From: Alistipes sp.
Lineage (GTDB): Bacteria > Bacteroidota > Bacteroidia > Bacteroidales > Rikenellaceae
Length of the DNA: 64,000 nt
Direction: 5' to 3'
Assembly: GCA_017379015.1 (NCBI GenBank)
Contig: JAFNXN010000005.1
Span: 104,027 to 168,026, forward strand
Part shown: positions 44,375 to 53,689 of the stretch, piece by piece
How positions within the stretch are numbered: the first letter of the stretch is position 1
Layout: the number at the start of each line of letters is the position of its first letter
Notes under the pieces: generated by a model
What the model was told of the DNA's origin: nothing
Databases searched by the model: none
Seen by the model: only the letters and a program-made list of their open reading frames with translations
Position numbers and translations under genes: made by a program

Positions 44375-44488
44375 AGCAAAAAAGATGAAAGCACAAAGCG
44401 TTGAGAGGAGTAAAGAGCAGAGGAGAGGAGAATAGGAAAATTATGAGGGATAGTGACAAAGGGAGTTTAGCGATAAGAAAGCATAGCC

Positions 44489-44623
44489 AATTTGTGTTAG
44501 ACGGTGTTAGGTACAACGCTCGGCAAAAATGCCACCGATGGGTAGTACTTGAAGGTACGTCCCATTGGTGGCATTTTTTTGTTAGAGACCGCAATCGATC
44601 CCTTATCAAAGTATAGTCAATTT
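44489..44623. repeat. Nested-palindrome element, copy d
   Basis: This first member of a three-copy array has a left arm AATTTGTGTTAGACGGTGTT and a decayed right arm (TCCCTTATCAAAGTATAGTC). The inner stem pairs TGCCACCGATGGGTAGTAC with GTACGTCCCATTGGTGGCA around TTGAAG, followed by TTTTTTTG. The inner hairpin arms are identical to those of copy c at 39086, while the outer arms differ. Confidence 0.8.
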
Positions 44624-44748
44624 GTTGTTAGAAGGCGTTAGATGTGGTGCCAAGTCGAAATTGAAACGGATGGGGGAATACTTGGGCGTATTTCCCCATT
44701 CGTAGCAATGAGCTTGGTGCCGCAGATGACGCCTTATCACAACAAATT
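44616..44748. repeat. Nested-palindrome element, copy e
   Basis: The outer arms are AATTTGTTGTTAGAAGGCGT (from 44619) and GACGCCTTATCACAACAAAT (ending 44747). A middle stem involves GTGGTGCCAAG and CTTGGTGCCGC. The inner stem pairs ATGGGGGAATAC with GTATTTCCCCAT around TTGGGC. It matches copy g (54081-54213) at 131 of 133 positions by eye. Confidence 0.9.
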
Positions 44749-44873
44749 TGTTGTTAGAAGGCGTTAGATACAACGCTCGGCGAATTTCGAGGCGATGGGC
44801 TGTACTTGGGCGTACTGCCCATTGACGAGATAATTCGCTAGCGGCAGTAGATGACGCCTTATCACAACAAATT
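44745..44873. repeat. Nested-palindrome element, copy f
   Basis: The same outer arms as copy e (AATTTGTTGTTAGAAGGCGT; GACGCCTTATCACAACAAAT) but a different middle and inner part: CGCTCGGCGAATT pairs with AATTCGCTAGCG, and GATGGGCTGTAC with GTACTGCCCATT around TTGGGC. It shares a 4-base palindromic junction with copy e, and its right end overlaps the proS stop at 44872. Confidence 0.88.
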
Positions 44874-46356
44874 AATAGGATTTGGCAAACAATACACGAT
44901 ACTTCGAAGGCTTACCCGAGAACACGCAAGTACCCTCCTCCTCGACTACATCCATAGGGATGCAGCGGATGGTCGCCTTTGTAGCCTCCTTGATGGCCTG
45001 CTCAGTCTCAGGAGTGCCATCCCAGTGTGCTGAGATGAAGCCACCCTTGGTGTTGAGTACCTCCTGGAACTCCTCCCAGGTATCAACCTTAGTAATCATC
45101 GAGTTACGATAGTCGAGAGCCTTCTGGAAGATGCTCTTCTGGATCTCGTCGAGAAGGTTAGCTACGTAGTCAGCAAGGCCCTCCTGCTTAACAACCTCTT
45201 TAGTGAGGGTGTCACGACGCGCAAGCTCGATAGTGCCATTCTCAAGGTCGCGTGGGCCGAGTGCAAGACGCACAGGCACACCCTTCAACTCATACTCGGC
45301 AAACTTGAAGCCTGAGCGCACGTTGTCGCGAGCATCAATCTTAACCGACACGCCCTTAGCACGAAGCTCACGAGCGATCTCCTCGAAGCGTGCAACAACC
45401 TGCAAACGCTGCTCCTCACCCTTGTAGATAGGTACCATAACAACCTGTATAGGGGCCAACTTTGGAGGAAGCACAAGACCGTTATTGTCAGAGTGAGCCA
45501 TGATGAGAGCACCCATCAGACGAGTAGACACGCCCCACGATGTTGCCCATACATACTCCTGCTTACCCTCCTTCGAGGTGTACTGCACGTCGAATGCCTT
45601 AGCAAAGTTCTGACCGAGGAAGTGCGATGTACCACTCTGCAACGCCTTACCATCCTGCATCAACGCCTCGATGGTGAGTGTGTCGACAGCACCTGCAAAA
45701 CGCTCGTTAGGCGACTTGTGACCCACGATAACAGGCACACCCATCCACTCCTCGGCGAATGTCTTGTAGACGTTAATCATACGCTCTGTCTCCTTGATAG
45801 CCTCCTCGGCTGAAGCATGAGCCGTGTGACCCTCCTGCCACAAGAACTCGGCAGTACGGAGGAAGAGACGCGTACGCATCTCCCAGCGCACCACGTTTGC
45901 CCACTGGTTGCAGAGGATTGGAAGGTCGCGGTATGAGGTAATCCAATTCTTATATGTGTTCCAGATGATTGTCTCAGATGTAGGGCGCACGATAAGCTCC
46001 TCCTCGAGGCGCGCTGCGGGGTCTACCACAACACCCTTACCCTCCTCGTCGTTCTTGAGGCGGTAGTGAGTCACCACAGCACACTCCTTAGCGAAGCCCT
46101 CAACGTGGCTTGCCTCACGCGAGAAGAAAGACTTAGGGATGAAGAGTGGGAAGTAGGCATTCTCGTGACCTGTCTCCTTGAACATACGGTCGAGCACATC
46201 ACGCATCTTCTCCCAAATAGCATAGCCATAAGGCTTGATAACCATACAGCCGCGAACAGCCGAGTTCTCAGCCAAGCCCGCCTTAATAACCAAGTCGTTG
46301 TACCACTGTGAGTAGTTCTCGTCGCTCTTGGTTAGATCCTTTAATTCAACTGCCAT
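44872..46356 (-). CDS. proS: Prolyl-tRNA synthetase ProS
   Basis: ProS charges tRNA-Pro. The start chosen is ATG at 46356 ([21 protein letters not shown]), giving 494 residues of the archaeal/eukaryotic-type (no editing insertion) enzyme; the frame is open to 46446 but that ATG lies upstream of the promoter box. Class II motifs are seen: motif 2 region ([20 protein letters not shown]), [16 protein letters not shown], the [19 protein letters not shown] motif 3, and a C-terminal anticodon-binding domain starting [11 protein letters not shown]. The 3' end touches a repeat array. Confidence 0.97.
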   Translation of the reverse strand: MAVELKDLTKSDENYSQWYNDLVIKAGLAENSAVRGCMVIKPYGYAIWEKMRDVLDRMFKETGHENAYFPLFIPKSFFSREASHVEGFAKECAVVTHYRLKNDEEGKGVVVDPAARLEEELIVRPTSETIIWNTYKNWITSYRDLPILCNQWANVVRWEMRTRLFLRTAEFLWQEGHTAHASAEEAIKETERMINVYKTFAEEWMGVPVIVGHKSPNERFAGAVDTLTIEALMQDGKALQSGTSHFLGQNFAKAFDVQYTSKEGKQEYVWATSWGVSTRLMGALIMAHSDNNGLVLPPKLAPIQVVMVPIYKGEEQRLQVVARFEEIARELRAKGVSVKIDARDNVRSGFKFAEYELKGVPVRLALGPRDLENGTIELARRDTLTKEVVKQEGLADYVANLLDEIQKSIFQKALDYRNSMITKVDTWEEFQEVLNTKGGFISAHWDGTPETEQAIKEATKATIRCIPMDVVEEEGTCVFSGKPSKYRVLFAKSY

Positions 46357-46416
46357 AATATGTTTTGTTATGTTTTGATTGCAATGATCAAAATACCTAA
46401 AAGGTATAATCGGCGG

Positions 46417-46424
46417 CAAAGATA
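46417..46424 (-). promoter_or_regulatory. -7 box of proS
   Basis: CAAAGATA reads TATCTTTG on the minus strand, 60 bases before the start at 46356. It argues against the longer frame that begins at 46446. Confidence 0.55.
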
Positions 46425-46515
46425 CAAAATAAACCTCAAATTTCAAAACAAAAATAACCTATATAACAACACATTCAAAAAGACGATATGTTTAAAAAAT
46501 AAGACTATTAGCGAA

Positions 46516-46567
46516 TGGCGTTATCGCTACTTGCCTTAGCGAAATGCAGAGAGGTGGAATAACGCCA
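46516..46567. repeat. Nested inverted repeat in the proS-potA gap
   Basis: TGGCGTTAT (46516-46524) pairs with ATAACGCCA (46559-46567), enclosing CGCTA/TAGCG (46525-46529 and 46537-46541). It sits in a 521-base gap between divergent genes. The rest of the gap (46425-46727) shows no gene. Confidence 0.5.
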
Positions 46568-46727
46568 AAAATTTAGGTTAAACGAGCTATAAAACTAAAA
46601 AGATTTAGCATGCTGCAATGCTTACAAATCACTATGTATCAGAGGTGAATATGCTAAAAATCGCAGGACGCTATGGGGGCGGGGACAAAAAAACATTGGT
46701 CATGTGATTTTTATCGCCAAAATTTAG

Positions 46728-46735
46728 TATATTTG
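46728..46735 (+). promoter_or_regulatory. -7 box of potABCD
   Basis: TATATTTG matches TAnnTTTG and predicts a leader of about 140 bases before potA. No known riboswitch pattern was recognised in the leader. Confidence 0.5.
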
Positions 46736-46877
46736 CAGACAATATATACGTGAGTATATAGTTTGTAGATTTTTTGTGTGGCAGGAGTGGGTGTGTAAAG
46801 ATGTCTATAAATAGAGATATTTTTAGCAATGCGATCGGCCACATGGGGTTTATTAACTACTAATACTTTTTTGCTTA

Positions 46878-48269
46878 ATGGTGAAATCAAATTACATCAT
46901 CGAGCTCTCGAACATCACCAAGGAATATACAGACAAGGTGGTTCTCGACGATGTCAGTTTGTCAGTAAAGAAGGGCGAGTTTCTAACTATTCTTGGTCCT
47001 TCGGGTTGTGGTAAGACCACACTACTGCGTCTTTTGGCGGGCTTTAACAGCGCCACAAAGGGTGAAATCCGTATCGCGGGCGAGGTAATGACAGATGTCC
47101 CTCCTCACCTACGACCTGTAAACACGGTGTTTCAGCGTTACGCCCTATTCCCTAATTACAACGTTTTCGACAACATCGCCTTCGGCCTTAAACTACAAAA
47201 GGTCGACAAGAAGGAGATTGAGCAGCGTGTGAAGCGTGCCCTCAAGATGGTGGGCATGACCGACTATGAGCATCGCGATGTGACCTCGCTATCGGGTGGT
47301 CAGCAGCAGCGTGTTGCCATAGCACGAGCCATCGTCAACCGTCCACAGGTGCTTCTTCTCGACGAGCCACTTGCGGCACTCGACCTTAAGATGCGTAAGG
47401 ATATGCAGATGGAGCTTAAGGAGATGCACCGTTCGTTGGGCATCACGTTCGTCTACGTGACTCACGATCAGGAGGAGGCTCTCACGCTGTCGGACACTAT
47501 TGTGGTGATGAACGAGGGTGTGATCCAGCAGATTGGCACTCCTACCGACATATACAACGAGCCATGCAACGCCTTTGTTGCCGACTTTATTGGCGAGAGC
47601 AACATCCTCAACGCCACAATGATACGCGACCGTCTGGTGCGCTTCATGGGCAAGGAGTTTGAGTGTATCGACGAGGGCTTTGGCGAGAATGTAGAGGTAG
47701 ACGTTGTGGTTCGTCCCGAGGATGTTTACATCATCCGCAATGCTGAGGCTGCGATGTTCCACGGCACAGTGCGCTCGTGCATCTTCAAGGGTGTTCACTA
47801 CGAGATGTTTGTCGACACCCCTGATGGCTACGAGATCATGATTCAGGACTACAACTGCTTTGAAGTGGGTAGCGAGGTAGGCATGATGATCAAGCCTGCC
47901 GACATCCATGTCATGCGCAAGGAGCGTACCGAGAACACTATCGAGGGTACGATGATCGACTCAACTCATGTCGAGATCCTTGGCGAGAGCTTCGAGTGCG
48001 AGGAGCAGGAGGGCATCGCTTCGGGCGACAAGGTCGATGTGTCGTTTAGCTTCGATGCCGTTGAGCTTACCGACGACTCGGAGGATGGCATCTCGTGGGG
48101 TACTATACGCTTCATCCTCTACAAGGGCGACCGCTACCACCTCACCGTACGCACCGACGAGGGCGAGAACGTATATGTCGACACGCACGACGTGTGGGAG
48201 GACCTTGACGAGGTAGGTATCACTATTGCACCATCGGCACTTCGCATCAGCAAGCGTCAGGATAAGTAA
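46878..48269 (+). CDS. potA: Spermidine/putrescine ABC transporter ATPase PotA
   Basis: PotA powers polyamine import. The ATPase domain (residues about 1-240) has Walker [17 protein letters not shown], signature [15 protein letters not shown], Walker [13 protein letters not shown] and the switch His in [13 protein letters not shown]. The protein has 463 residues, longer than E. coli PotA (378), because the C-terminal part appears to hold two TOBE-like modules ([12 protein letters not shown] near 275 and [12 protein letters not shown] near 335, then another beta region ending [12 protein letters not shown]-like). First gene of potABCD. Confidence 0.95.
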   Translation: MVKSNYIIELSNITKEYTDKVVLDDVSLSVKKGEFLTILGPSGCGKTTLLRLLAGFNSATKGEIRIAGEVMTDVPPHLRPVNTVFQRYALFPNYNVFDNIAFGLKLQKVDKKEIEQRVKRALKMVGMTDYEHRDVTSLSGGQQQRVAIARAIVNRPQVLLLDEPLAALDLKMRKDMQMELKEMHRSLGITFVYVTHDQEEALTLSDTIVVMNEGVIQQIGTPTDIYNEPCNAFVADFIGESNILNATMIRDRLVRFMGKEFECIDEGFGENVEVDVVVRPEDVYIIRNAEAAMFHGTVRSCIFKGVHYEMFVDTPDGYEIMIQDYNCFEVGSEVGMMIKPADIHVMRKERTENTIEGTMIDSTHVEILGESFECEEQEGIASGDKVDVSFSFDAVELTDDSEDGISWGTIRFILYKGDRYHLTVRTDEGENVYVDTHDVWEDLDEVGITIAPSALRISKRQDK

Positions 48270-48289
48270 CATCAATTTTATATCGAACG

Positions 48290-49081
48290 ATGAATAGTTT
48301 GGTAAAATTCTTTTCACGACGCCGCACATGGACCATTCCCTATGCGATATTCCTTGTGCTATTTGTTGTGATGCCGCTTGTTCTTATCATGGTATATGCC
48401 TTTCAGGCGAAGGATGGCGGCTTCTCGCTGGAGAACTTCCAGAAGTTTATCAACCAGCCCGAGGCTGCAAACACCTTCATCTACTCAATAGGCATCGCCC
48501 TGATAACCACCATTATATGTATCATACTTGGCTATCCCGCAGCCTACATCCTCTCGCGTATCAACTCCTCAACAGCCCGCGTGGTGGTGATGCTCTTCAT
48601 CCTGCCCATGTGGATTAATGTCTTGGTACGTACGTTGGCTACCGTAGCTCTGTTCGACTTCCTGCGTCTACCACTTGGCGAGGGTGCGCTCATCTTTGGT
48701 ATGGTCTACAACTTCATACCATTCATGATCTACCCTATCTACAACGTGTTGCAGAAGATGGATCACTCACTCATCGAGGCAGCCGAGGATCTTGGCGCAA
48801 CACCACGTCAGGTATTTACGCGCGTGGTATTCCCACTATCAATGCCGGGCGTTGTCAGCGGCATCATGATGGTATTCATGCCTACGATTTCGACATTTGC
48901 CATCGCCGAGCTGCTCACGATGAATAACATCAAGCTCTTTGGTACAACGATTCAGGAGAATATCAACAACGGCATGTGGCACTATGGTGCAGCCCTGTCG
49001 CTCATCATGCTTATTATTATAGGTATCACATCGCTATTCACCGACTCGTCGGAGGATGGCACTAACGAGGGCTTGCTATGA
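48290..49081 (+). CDS. potB: Polyamine ABC transporter permease PotB
   Basis: The 263-residue inner-membrane protein has about six hydrophobic helices and the EAA loop EAAEDLGATPRQVFTRVVFPL near residue 163, which contacts the ATPase. It is 20 bases after potA and overlaps potC by 4 bases (ATGA), suggesting coupled translation. Confidence 0.95.
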   Translation: MNSLVKFFSRRRTWTIPYAIFLVLFVVMPLVLIMVYAFQAKDGGFSLENFQKFINQPEAANTFIYSIGIALITTIICIILGYPAAYILSRINSSTARVVVMLFILPMWINVLVRTLATVALFDFLRLPLGEGALIFGMVYNFIPFMIYPIYNVLQKMDHSLIEAAEDLGATPRQVFTRVVFPLSMPGVVSGIMMVFMPTISTFAIAELLTMNNIKLFGTTIQENINNGMWHYGAALSLIMLIIIGITSLFTDSSEDGTNEGLL

Positions 49082-49917
49082 TGAAACGAATACTCTCTAC
49101 CGGATATTTGGTGCTACTGCTCATCATGCTCTACGCACCTATCGCCATCATCGCCATCTTCTCGTTCACCGAGTCGAAGGTGCTGGGCAACTGGACGGGG
49201 TTCTCAACAGAGCTCTACACGTCGCTCTTCTCGGGCGGTGTGCGCTACTCGCTGGTTGATGCCCTCAAAAACACCTTTATCATCGCTACAATAGCCGCTA
49301 CGGTCTCTACGATACTTGGAACTATTGCAGCGATTGGCATCAACGACCTTAGCTCGCGAAAGCGTCGAGTAGTCAACTTTATGAACAATATACCTATTCT
49401 TAATCCCGACATTATCACAGGTATATCACTCTTCCTACTCTTCGTATCGCTCGGCATCAGCCAGGGCTACATGACCGTGATTTTGGCACATATCGCCTTC
49501 TGCACGCCATACGTAGTGCTCAGCGTCATGCCACGCCTCACACAGATGAACCCTAACATCTATGAGGCAGCACTCGACCTTGGTGCTACACCGATGCAGG
49601 CTATGCGCCGAATAATCATACCTGAGATTCGTCCAGGCATGATCTCGGGCTTCATCCTAGCCTTTACGCTCTCGATCGACGACTTTGCCGTGACCATCTT
49701 CACAAATGGTACAGATGGCTTGCAGACGCTCTCGACATATATCTATGCCGATGCTCGCAAGGGCGGTCTTACGCCTGAGCTACGTGCGCTATCTACGATC
49801 ATCCTAGTGGTGGTGGTAGTGCTACTTATCGTTGTTAATTATCGTGCCCGCCGCCAGGCTAAGCGTGCTGAGAAGCAGGCTACGCAGGTGACAATAAAAA
49901 CTAGAGAACGCCGATGA
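49078..49917 (+). CDS. potC: Polyamine ABC transporter permease PotC
   Basis: The 279-residue second permease has six hydrophobic helices and the EAA loop YEAALDLGATPMQAMRRIII near 162. The family-typical SIDDFAVTIFTNG segment follows. The start overlaps potB and its stop overlaps potD by 4 bases (ATGA). It ends in a basic cytoplasmic tail (YRARRQAKRAEKQ). Confidence 0.95.
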   Translation: MMKRILSTGYLVLLLIMLYAPIAIIAIFSFTESKVLGNWTGFSTELYTSLFSGGVRYSLVDALKNTFIIATIAATVSTILGTIAAIGINDLSSRKRRVVNFMNNIPILNPDIITGISLFLLFVSLGISQGYMTVILAHIAFCTPYVVLSVMPRLTQMNPNIYEAALDLGATPMQAMRRIIIPEIRPGMISGFILAFTLSIDDFAVTIFTNGTDGLQTLSTYIYADARKGGLTPELRALSTIILVVVVVLLIVVNYRARRQAKRAEKQATQVTIKTRERR

Positions 49918-51347
49918 AACTCAGATATACTAACATTCTAAGAACGCTTGTTGTGGCTCTCGTCGCGCTCTTCAGCGCAAGTTGTGGCGTAAGCGAGGAG
50001 CGCATGCACACCCTCAAGGTCTACAACTGGGGTGACTATATCGACGAGGATCTTCTCTCCGAGTTTGAGTCTTGGTACAAGGAGCATACTGGTGAGAGCG
50101 TGCAGATAATCTACCAGACCTTCGACATCAACGAGGTGATGCTCGCAAAGATCGAGAATGGCATGGCAGACTTCGACGTTGTCTGCCCCTCGGAGTATAT
50201 CATCGAGCGTATGATGCGCAACGAACTGCTACAACCCATCCTCACACCCGAGTTCGAGCAGGAGATCAACGATAAGGGTATCAACTACTTCAACTGCGTA
50301 TCACCATACATCAAAGAGCAGTTCTCGTTGCTCGAAGCCCCTGAGGGTCAAGATCCTAACGACTACTCAGTAGGCTACATGTGGGGTACTACGGGTATTC
50401 TCTACAACACCAAGTATGTAACCGAGGAGGAGGCGATGTCGTGGAATCTGATGTTCGACAAGAGGCTTCAAGATAAGATCTTTGTTAAGGATGCCTTCCG
50501 CGACGTATACTCACCCATCTTGGTATATGCTAAGACCCTAGAGGCTCGTCAAAACGGAACGCTTGGCGAGGATGAGATGCTCGACATTGAGACCATACGC
50601 GAGCTTATGTACGACTCGTCGGATGAGTCGATAGCACTCGTCGAGAGCTACCTCAAGCGCATGAAGGAGCTTGTTGCTGGCTGGGAGGCAGACTTCGGCA
50701 AGGAGATGATGACTCAGGAGAAGGGTTGGATCAACCTTATGTGGAGTGGCGATGCGGTATGGGCTATCGAGGAGGCAGCAGAGGTTGACGTGGAGCTAGA
50801 CTACACCGTGCCCGTGGAGGGTAGCGTTGTATGGTTCGATGGTTGGGTGATCCCCAAGTATGCCGTCAACACACGTGCTGCGCGCTACTTCATCGACTTT
50901 ATGTGTATGCCTGAGAATGCTATTCGAAATATGGATGCTACGGGTTATGTCAGCGTAGTGACCAACGAGGAGGTGCTTGAGTATATCTCTAGCGAGGAGG
51001 ACTACGACGAGGCTATCGACCTCAGCTACCTCTTTGTACATGCCGATGGCACACCTATCGAGGGTGCTGATAGCGTATTTGCAGACCCAGTGCTATACCC
51101 ATGTCGCTCGGTTATCGACCGCTGTGCTGTGATGCACGACTCGGGCGATCGCACCGACAAGATGCTCGAGATGTGGTCGCGTGTCAAGGGCGACAACCTC
51201 TCGACAGGTATGCTTGTAGGCATCATCCTCTTCTTCAGCGTGATGTTCGTCTGGGGTATCGCCCGCAAGGTGAATAACTACCGCAAGAGGCAGAAACACC
51301 TAAAGCGTCGCCACCACCGTGCACAGACAGAGAGGCGAGGCAAATAG
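49914..51347 (+). CDS. potD: Polyamine-binding protein PotD with C-terminal membrane anchor
   Basis: The 477-residue substrate-binding lipoprotein (signal ending ALFSASC) shows PotD features: LKVYNWGDYIDEDLLSEFE, GMADFDVVCPSEYIIERMM, and YMWGTTGILYNTKYV. It is about 100 residues longer than typical PotD (about 350-370) because, after the binding domain, it has a hydrophobic helix (LVGIILFFSVMFVWGIARKV) and a strongly basic tail (KRQKHLKRRHHRAQTERRGK). This predicts a second anchor through the inner membrane besides the lipid. It is the last gene of potABCD. Confidence 0.93.
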   Translation: MKLRYTNILRTLVVALVALFSASCGVSEERMHTLKVYNWGDYIDEDLLSEFESWYKEHTGESVQIIYQTFDINEVMLAKIENGMADFDVVCPSEYIIERMMRNELLQPILTPEFEQEINDKGINYFNCVSPYIKEQFSLLEAPEGQDPNDYSVGYMWGTTGILYNTKYVTEEEAMSWNLMFDKRLQDKIFVKDAFRDVYSPILVYAKTLEARQNGTLGEDEMLDIETIRELMYDSSDESIALVESYLKRMKELVAGWEADFGKEMMTQEKGWINLMWSGDAVWAIEEAAEVDVELDYTVPVEGSVVWFDGWVIPKYAVNTRAARYFIDFMCMPENAIRNMDATGYVSVVTNEEVLEYISSEEDYDEAIDLSYLFVHADGTPIEGADSVFADPVLYPCRSVIDRCAVMHDSGDRTDKMLEMWSRVKGDNLSTGMLVGIILFFSVMFVWGIARKVNNYRKRQKHLKRRHHRAQTERRGK

Positions 51348-51394
51348 CATAAACACGTATTACAATAACATCTAAAAAACTAAACTAACAAACG

Positions 51395-52261
51395 ATGACA
51401 AGAAAGGTATTTTCCCTGCTTGCCACCCTTGCGCTCATTCACTCTGCGCAGGCAACAACACTAACCCCACGACTCAACAGCGTTAGCTCACAGATCACCG
51501 CCCCAACACTCAGCCTCGCATCGGAGGAGGACGAGGAGGAGGGACTCTTCTGGTGGGGCGCAGGTGCTAACATTACGTCAAACTACCTATGGCGTGGCTA
51601 CGACCAGCCATACTCGGGCAATATGTTCGATCCAGCAATCCAGCCTAGCGTGACCCTCGGCCTTGGAGCTTTCTACGTCGACCTGTGGTATAACTTCTCG
51701 ACGATGAGCAAATATCAGGAGCTCGACATGACCCTCGGTTTCGACTACAATAATCTCTCGATCACCCTCTACGACGTGTGGTGCGACTACGGTAAGGCAT
51801 TCTGGACCAACGACTTCCTCGATGACCAGAACCACAGCCTCACGGCGACCATCGAGTACACCTTCTTTGATCGTCTACGCCTACACTGGGGTACAACGTT
51901 CCTACACTCGGCAGACTGGCTCTACAATGAGGATGGCTCACGCAAGCGTCGCGCCTTCTCATCATACTTCGAGGTGGCATACACCCAGCCTGTTAAGGAT
52001 CTGTTCGACATCGAGATTACGGCTGGTGCATCGCCCTGGACAGGTCCCTTCTGGTGCGCTGGTCCTCGCAAGATGGTTGACGGAGCTCCAGAGCTAGACT
52101 TCGACAATATCCCCGAGGGCTTTAATGTCACTAACCTCAGCCTTATGCTCAACAAGGAGTTTGAGGTGGGTGCAGCGACAATTCCCGTGAACTTGGGATA
52201 TGTATTCAACCCAACAACAAAGCGTCACTACGCCATCCTAAAGACTGGCTTTGCGTTCTAA
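51395..52261 (+). CDS. Porin-like outer-membrane beta-barrel protein
   Basis: The 288-residue exported protein has a signal peptide (MTRKVFSLLATLALIHSAQA) and alternating hydrophobic strands with aromatic residues ending in Phe (YAILKTGFAF). The segment GANITSNYLWRGYDQ resembles the N-terminal motif of the Gcw_chp/TorF putative porins. It follows potD by 47 bases, possibly part of the same transcript, hinting at an outer-membrane partner for uptake; this is inference from position. A strong terminator follows. Confidence 0.75.
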   Translation: MTRKVFSLLATLALIHSAQATTLTPRLNSVSSQITAPTLSLASEEDEEEGLFWWGAGANITSNYLWRGYDQPYSGNMFDPAIQPSVTLGLGAFYVDLWYNFSTMSKYQELDMTLGFDYNNLSITLYDVWCDYGKAFWTNDFLDDQNHSLTATIEYTFFDRLRLHWGTTFLHSADWLYNEDGSRKRRAFSSYFEVAYTQPVKDLFDIEITAGASPWTGPFWCAGPRKMVDGAPELDFDNIPEGFNVTNLSLMLNKEFEVGAATIPVNLGYVFNPTTKRHYAILKTGFAF

Positions 52262-52278
52262 ACGAACGGCATATATTG

Positions 52279-52319
52279 AACAAGAGGTTGCCTCGGCGTG
52301 AGGCAACCTCTTGTTTTGC
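52279..52319. terminator. Bidirectional terminator between porin-like and MFS genes
   Basis: A perfect 16-bp stem pairs AACAAGAGGTTGCCTC (52279-52294) with GAGGCAACCTCTTGTT (52300-52315), 5-base loop, followed by TTGC. It serves the converging genes on both sides. Confidence 0.85.
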
Positions 52320-53530
52320 TATCGTAGCCTATACTTATGGAAATGCGGTGCGACCACCCTCCAGAAGAATAGTAGCGCAACGAGTATTAACCCAGCACCG
52401 AGCATATAGCAGTACGAGTAGTCGAACTCCGAGATATAGCCGCCGAGCAACATACCACCGCCAATGCCGACATCCCAACCAGTGAGGTAGGTGGCATTTG
52501 CCGTGGCACGACGCGAGTTAGGCGCGAGGTTGATAAATAGCGTATTGTACGCTGGGAACATGGTGCCATAGCCATAGCCAAAGAGGAATGCCGTGAGGAA
52601 ATAGGTGACATATCCCGCCGTGATGCTCCATGCCGAAACCGTTGATAATAGAGCCTCGCCCACGCCACCGACAAAAGCTATCGCTATGCCTAGCAGTATC
52701 GTCTCGGTGATGAAGCCACGATCTACGCGCTTACCCGAGTGTAGACGTGAGGCGATGAGTCCCGCCGCCATGACGGTAAAGAAGAGACCGGCATTGTGCG
52801 TAATACCCGACTTAGCAGCATATAGAGCCATGTAGCTTGTGGTCATGCCATAGGGGATCGCCAAAAGGAGGAAGGCGACGCATGCACGAATACCCTCCTT
52901 AAGGAAGAAACGATCTGTCGAGAGCCTAAACTCACCCTTAGGCTGAAGCTCGCGACGCGGAGCACGCACCAGAGCACCTAGCAAGAGTCCGACGCAGCCA
53001 GTGACAAGCGAGGTGAGGAATAGAAGCATATAGTTGCCAGACGATGTGACGAAGAGTCCCACCATAGGGCCAAACGCCATTGCGAGGTTGTTGGTAACGC
53101 CATAGTAGCCCAGGCCCTCGCCACGACGCGACGATGGCATGATGTCGATAACAAGGGTATTAGCCGCCGTGGTGAGCATTCCAAATGTAAAGCCATGGAG
53201 GATGCGCAGGAGGATGAATAGCGCGAGGCTCTCAGTTATGAAGAGATACCCAGTAAATGAGGCGACAAAGAGTGTGTATGCCACAACAAAGACCCTCTTT
53301 CGAGGTAGTGAGTCGGCAACAAATCCCGCCATAGGTCGCACGCTAAGCACCGCCACAACATAGCACGACAGGACCACACCCACTAGCGCAGGGCTAATGT
53401 TGAAGGTATCCTTGAGATACAACGGCAGCGTGGGCACAAGGATAAAGAACGAAAACGACATCATAAATGCCGATATGCACACAAATATATAATCGCGCGT
53501 AAAGAGCCGATCTTTAACTTGGGGTTTCAT
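52319..53530 (-). CDS. MFS transporter
   Basis: The 403-residue membrane protein has about 12 helices and MFS motif A (GFVADSLPRKRVFVVAYTL near 68-86), plus a repeated half with SGKRVDRGFITETILLG. The type resembles small-molecule exporters. A 99-residue winged-helix regulator is divergently encoded, with the two promoters interleaved, so the exporter is probably drug- or metabolite-inducible. The substrate is not known. Confidence 0.9.
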   Translation of the reverse strand: MKPQVKDRLFTRDYIFVCISAFMMSFSFFILVPTLPLYLKDTFNISPALVGVVLSCYVVAVLSVRPMAGFVADSLPRKRVFVVAYTLFVASFTGYLFITESLALFILLRILHGFTFGMLTTAANTLVIDIMPSSRRGEGLGYYGVTNNLAMAFGPMVGLFVTSSGNYMLLFLTSLVTGCVGLLLGALVRAPRRELQPKGEFRLSTDRFFLKEGIRACVAFLLLAIPYGMTTSYMALYAAKSGITHNAGLFFTVMAAGLIASRLHSGKRVDRGFITETILLGIAIAFVGGVGEALLSTVSAWSITAGYVTYFLTAFLFGYGYGTMFPAYNTLFINLAPNSRRATANATYLTGWDVGIGGGMLLGGYISEFDYSYCYMLGAGLILVALLFFWRVVAPHFHKYRLR

Positions 53531-53555
53531 ACTTGATGAGTGTAAATTGATAGTA

Positions 53556-53625
53556 CAAATTTACTATATAAAGTTAAATTTGATCAAAAAATATTTGGTT
53601 TATTTTATAAACTTGTTTACATTTG
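53556..53625. promoter_or_regulatory. Divergent promoters of MFS and regulator genes with a shared palindrome
   Basis: For the MFS gene (minus strand): -7 TAAATTTG at 53556-53563 and -33 TTTG at 53585-53588 (21-base spacer). For the regulator (plus strand): -33 TTTG at 53594-53597 and -7 TACATTTG at 53618-53625 (20-base spacer). The palindrome TTTGATCAAA (53579-53588) overlaps the MFS -33 box and is a candidate operator. Confidence 0.6.
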
Positions 53626-53689
53626 CATAAGCAAAAAGGCCTTTGAAGCAGAGAAAAAGTGTATAACCAACTAAAAAACAACTACTAAG

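Noticed and set aside
44616-44873. Resemblance of GCGTTAGAT in the elements to the GTTRRRY core of integron attC sites
   Set aside because: The opposite arm lacks a matching RYYYAAC box, there is no integrase gene nearby and no gene cassettes lie between copies.
46357-46446. Longer N-terminus for proS
   Set aside because: The frame passes the promoter box at 46417-46424; MAVELKDL at 46356 matches the family start.
46736-46877. Riboswitch in the potA leader
   Set aside because: No known riboswitch consensus or strong stem set could be recognised by eye.
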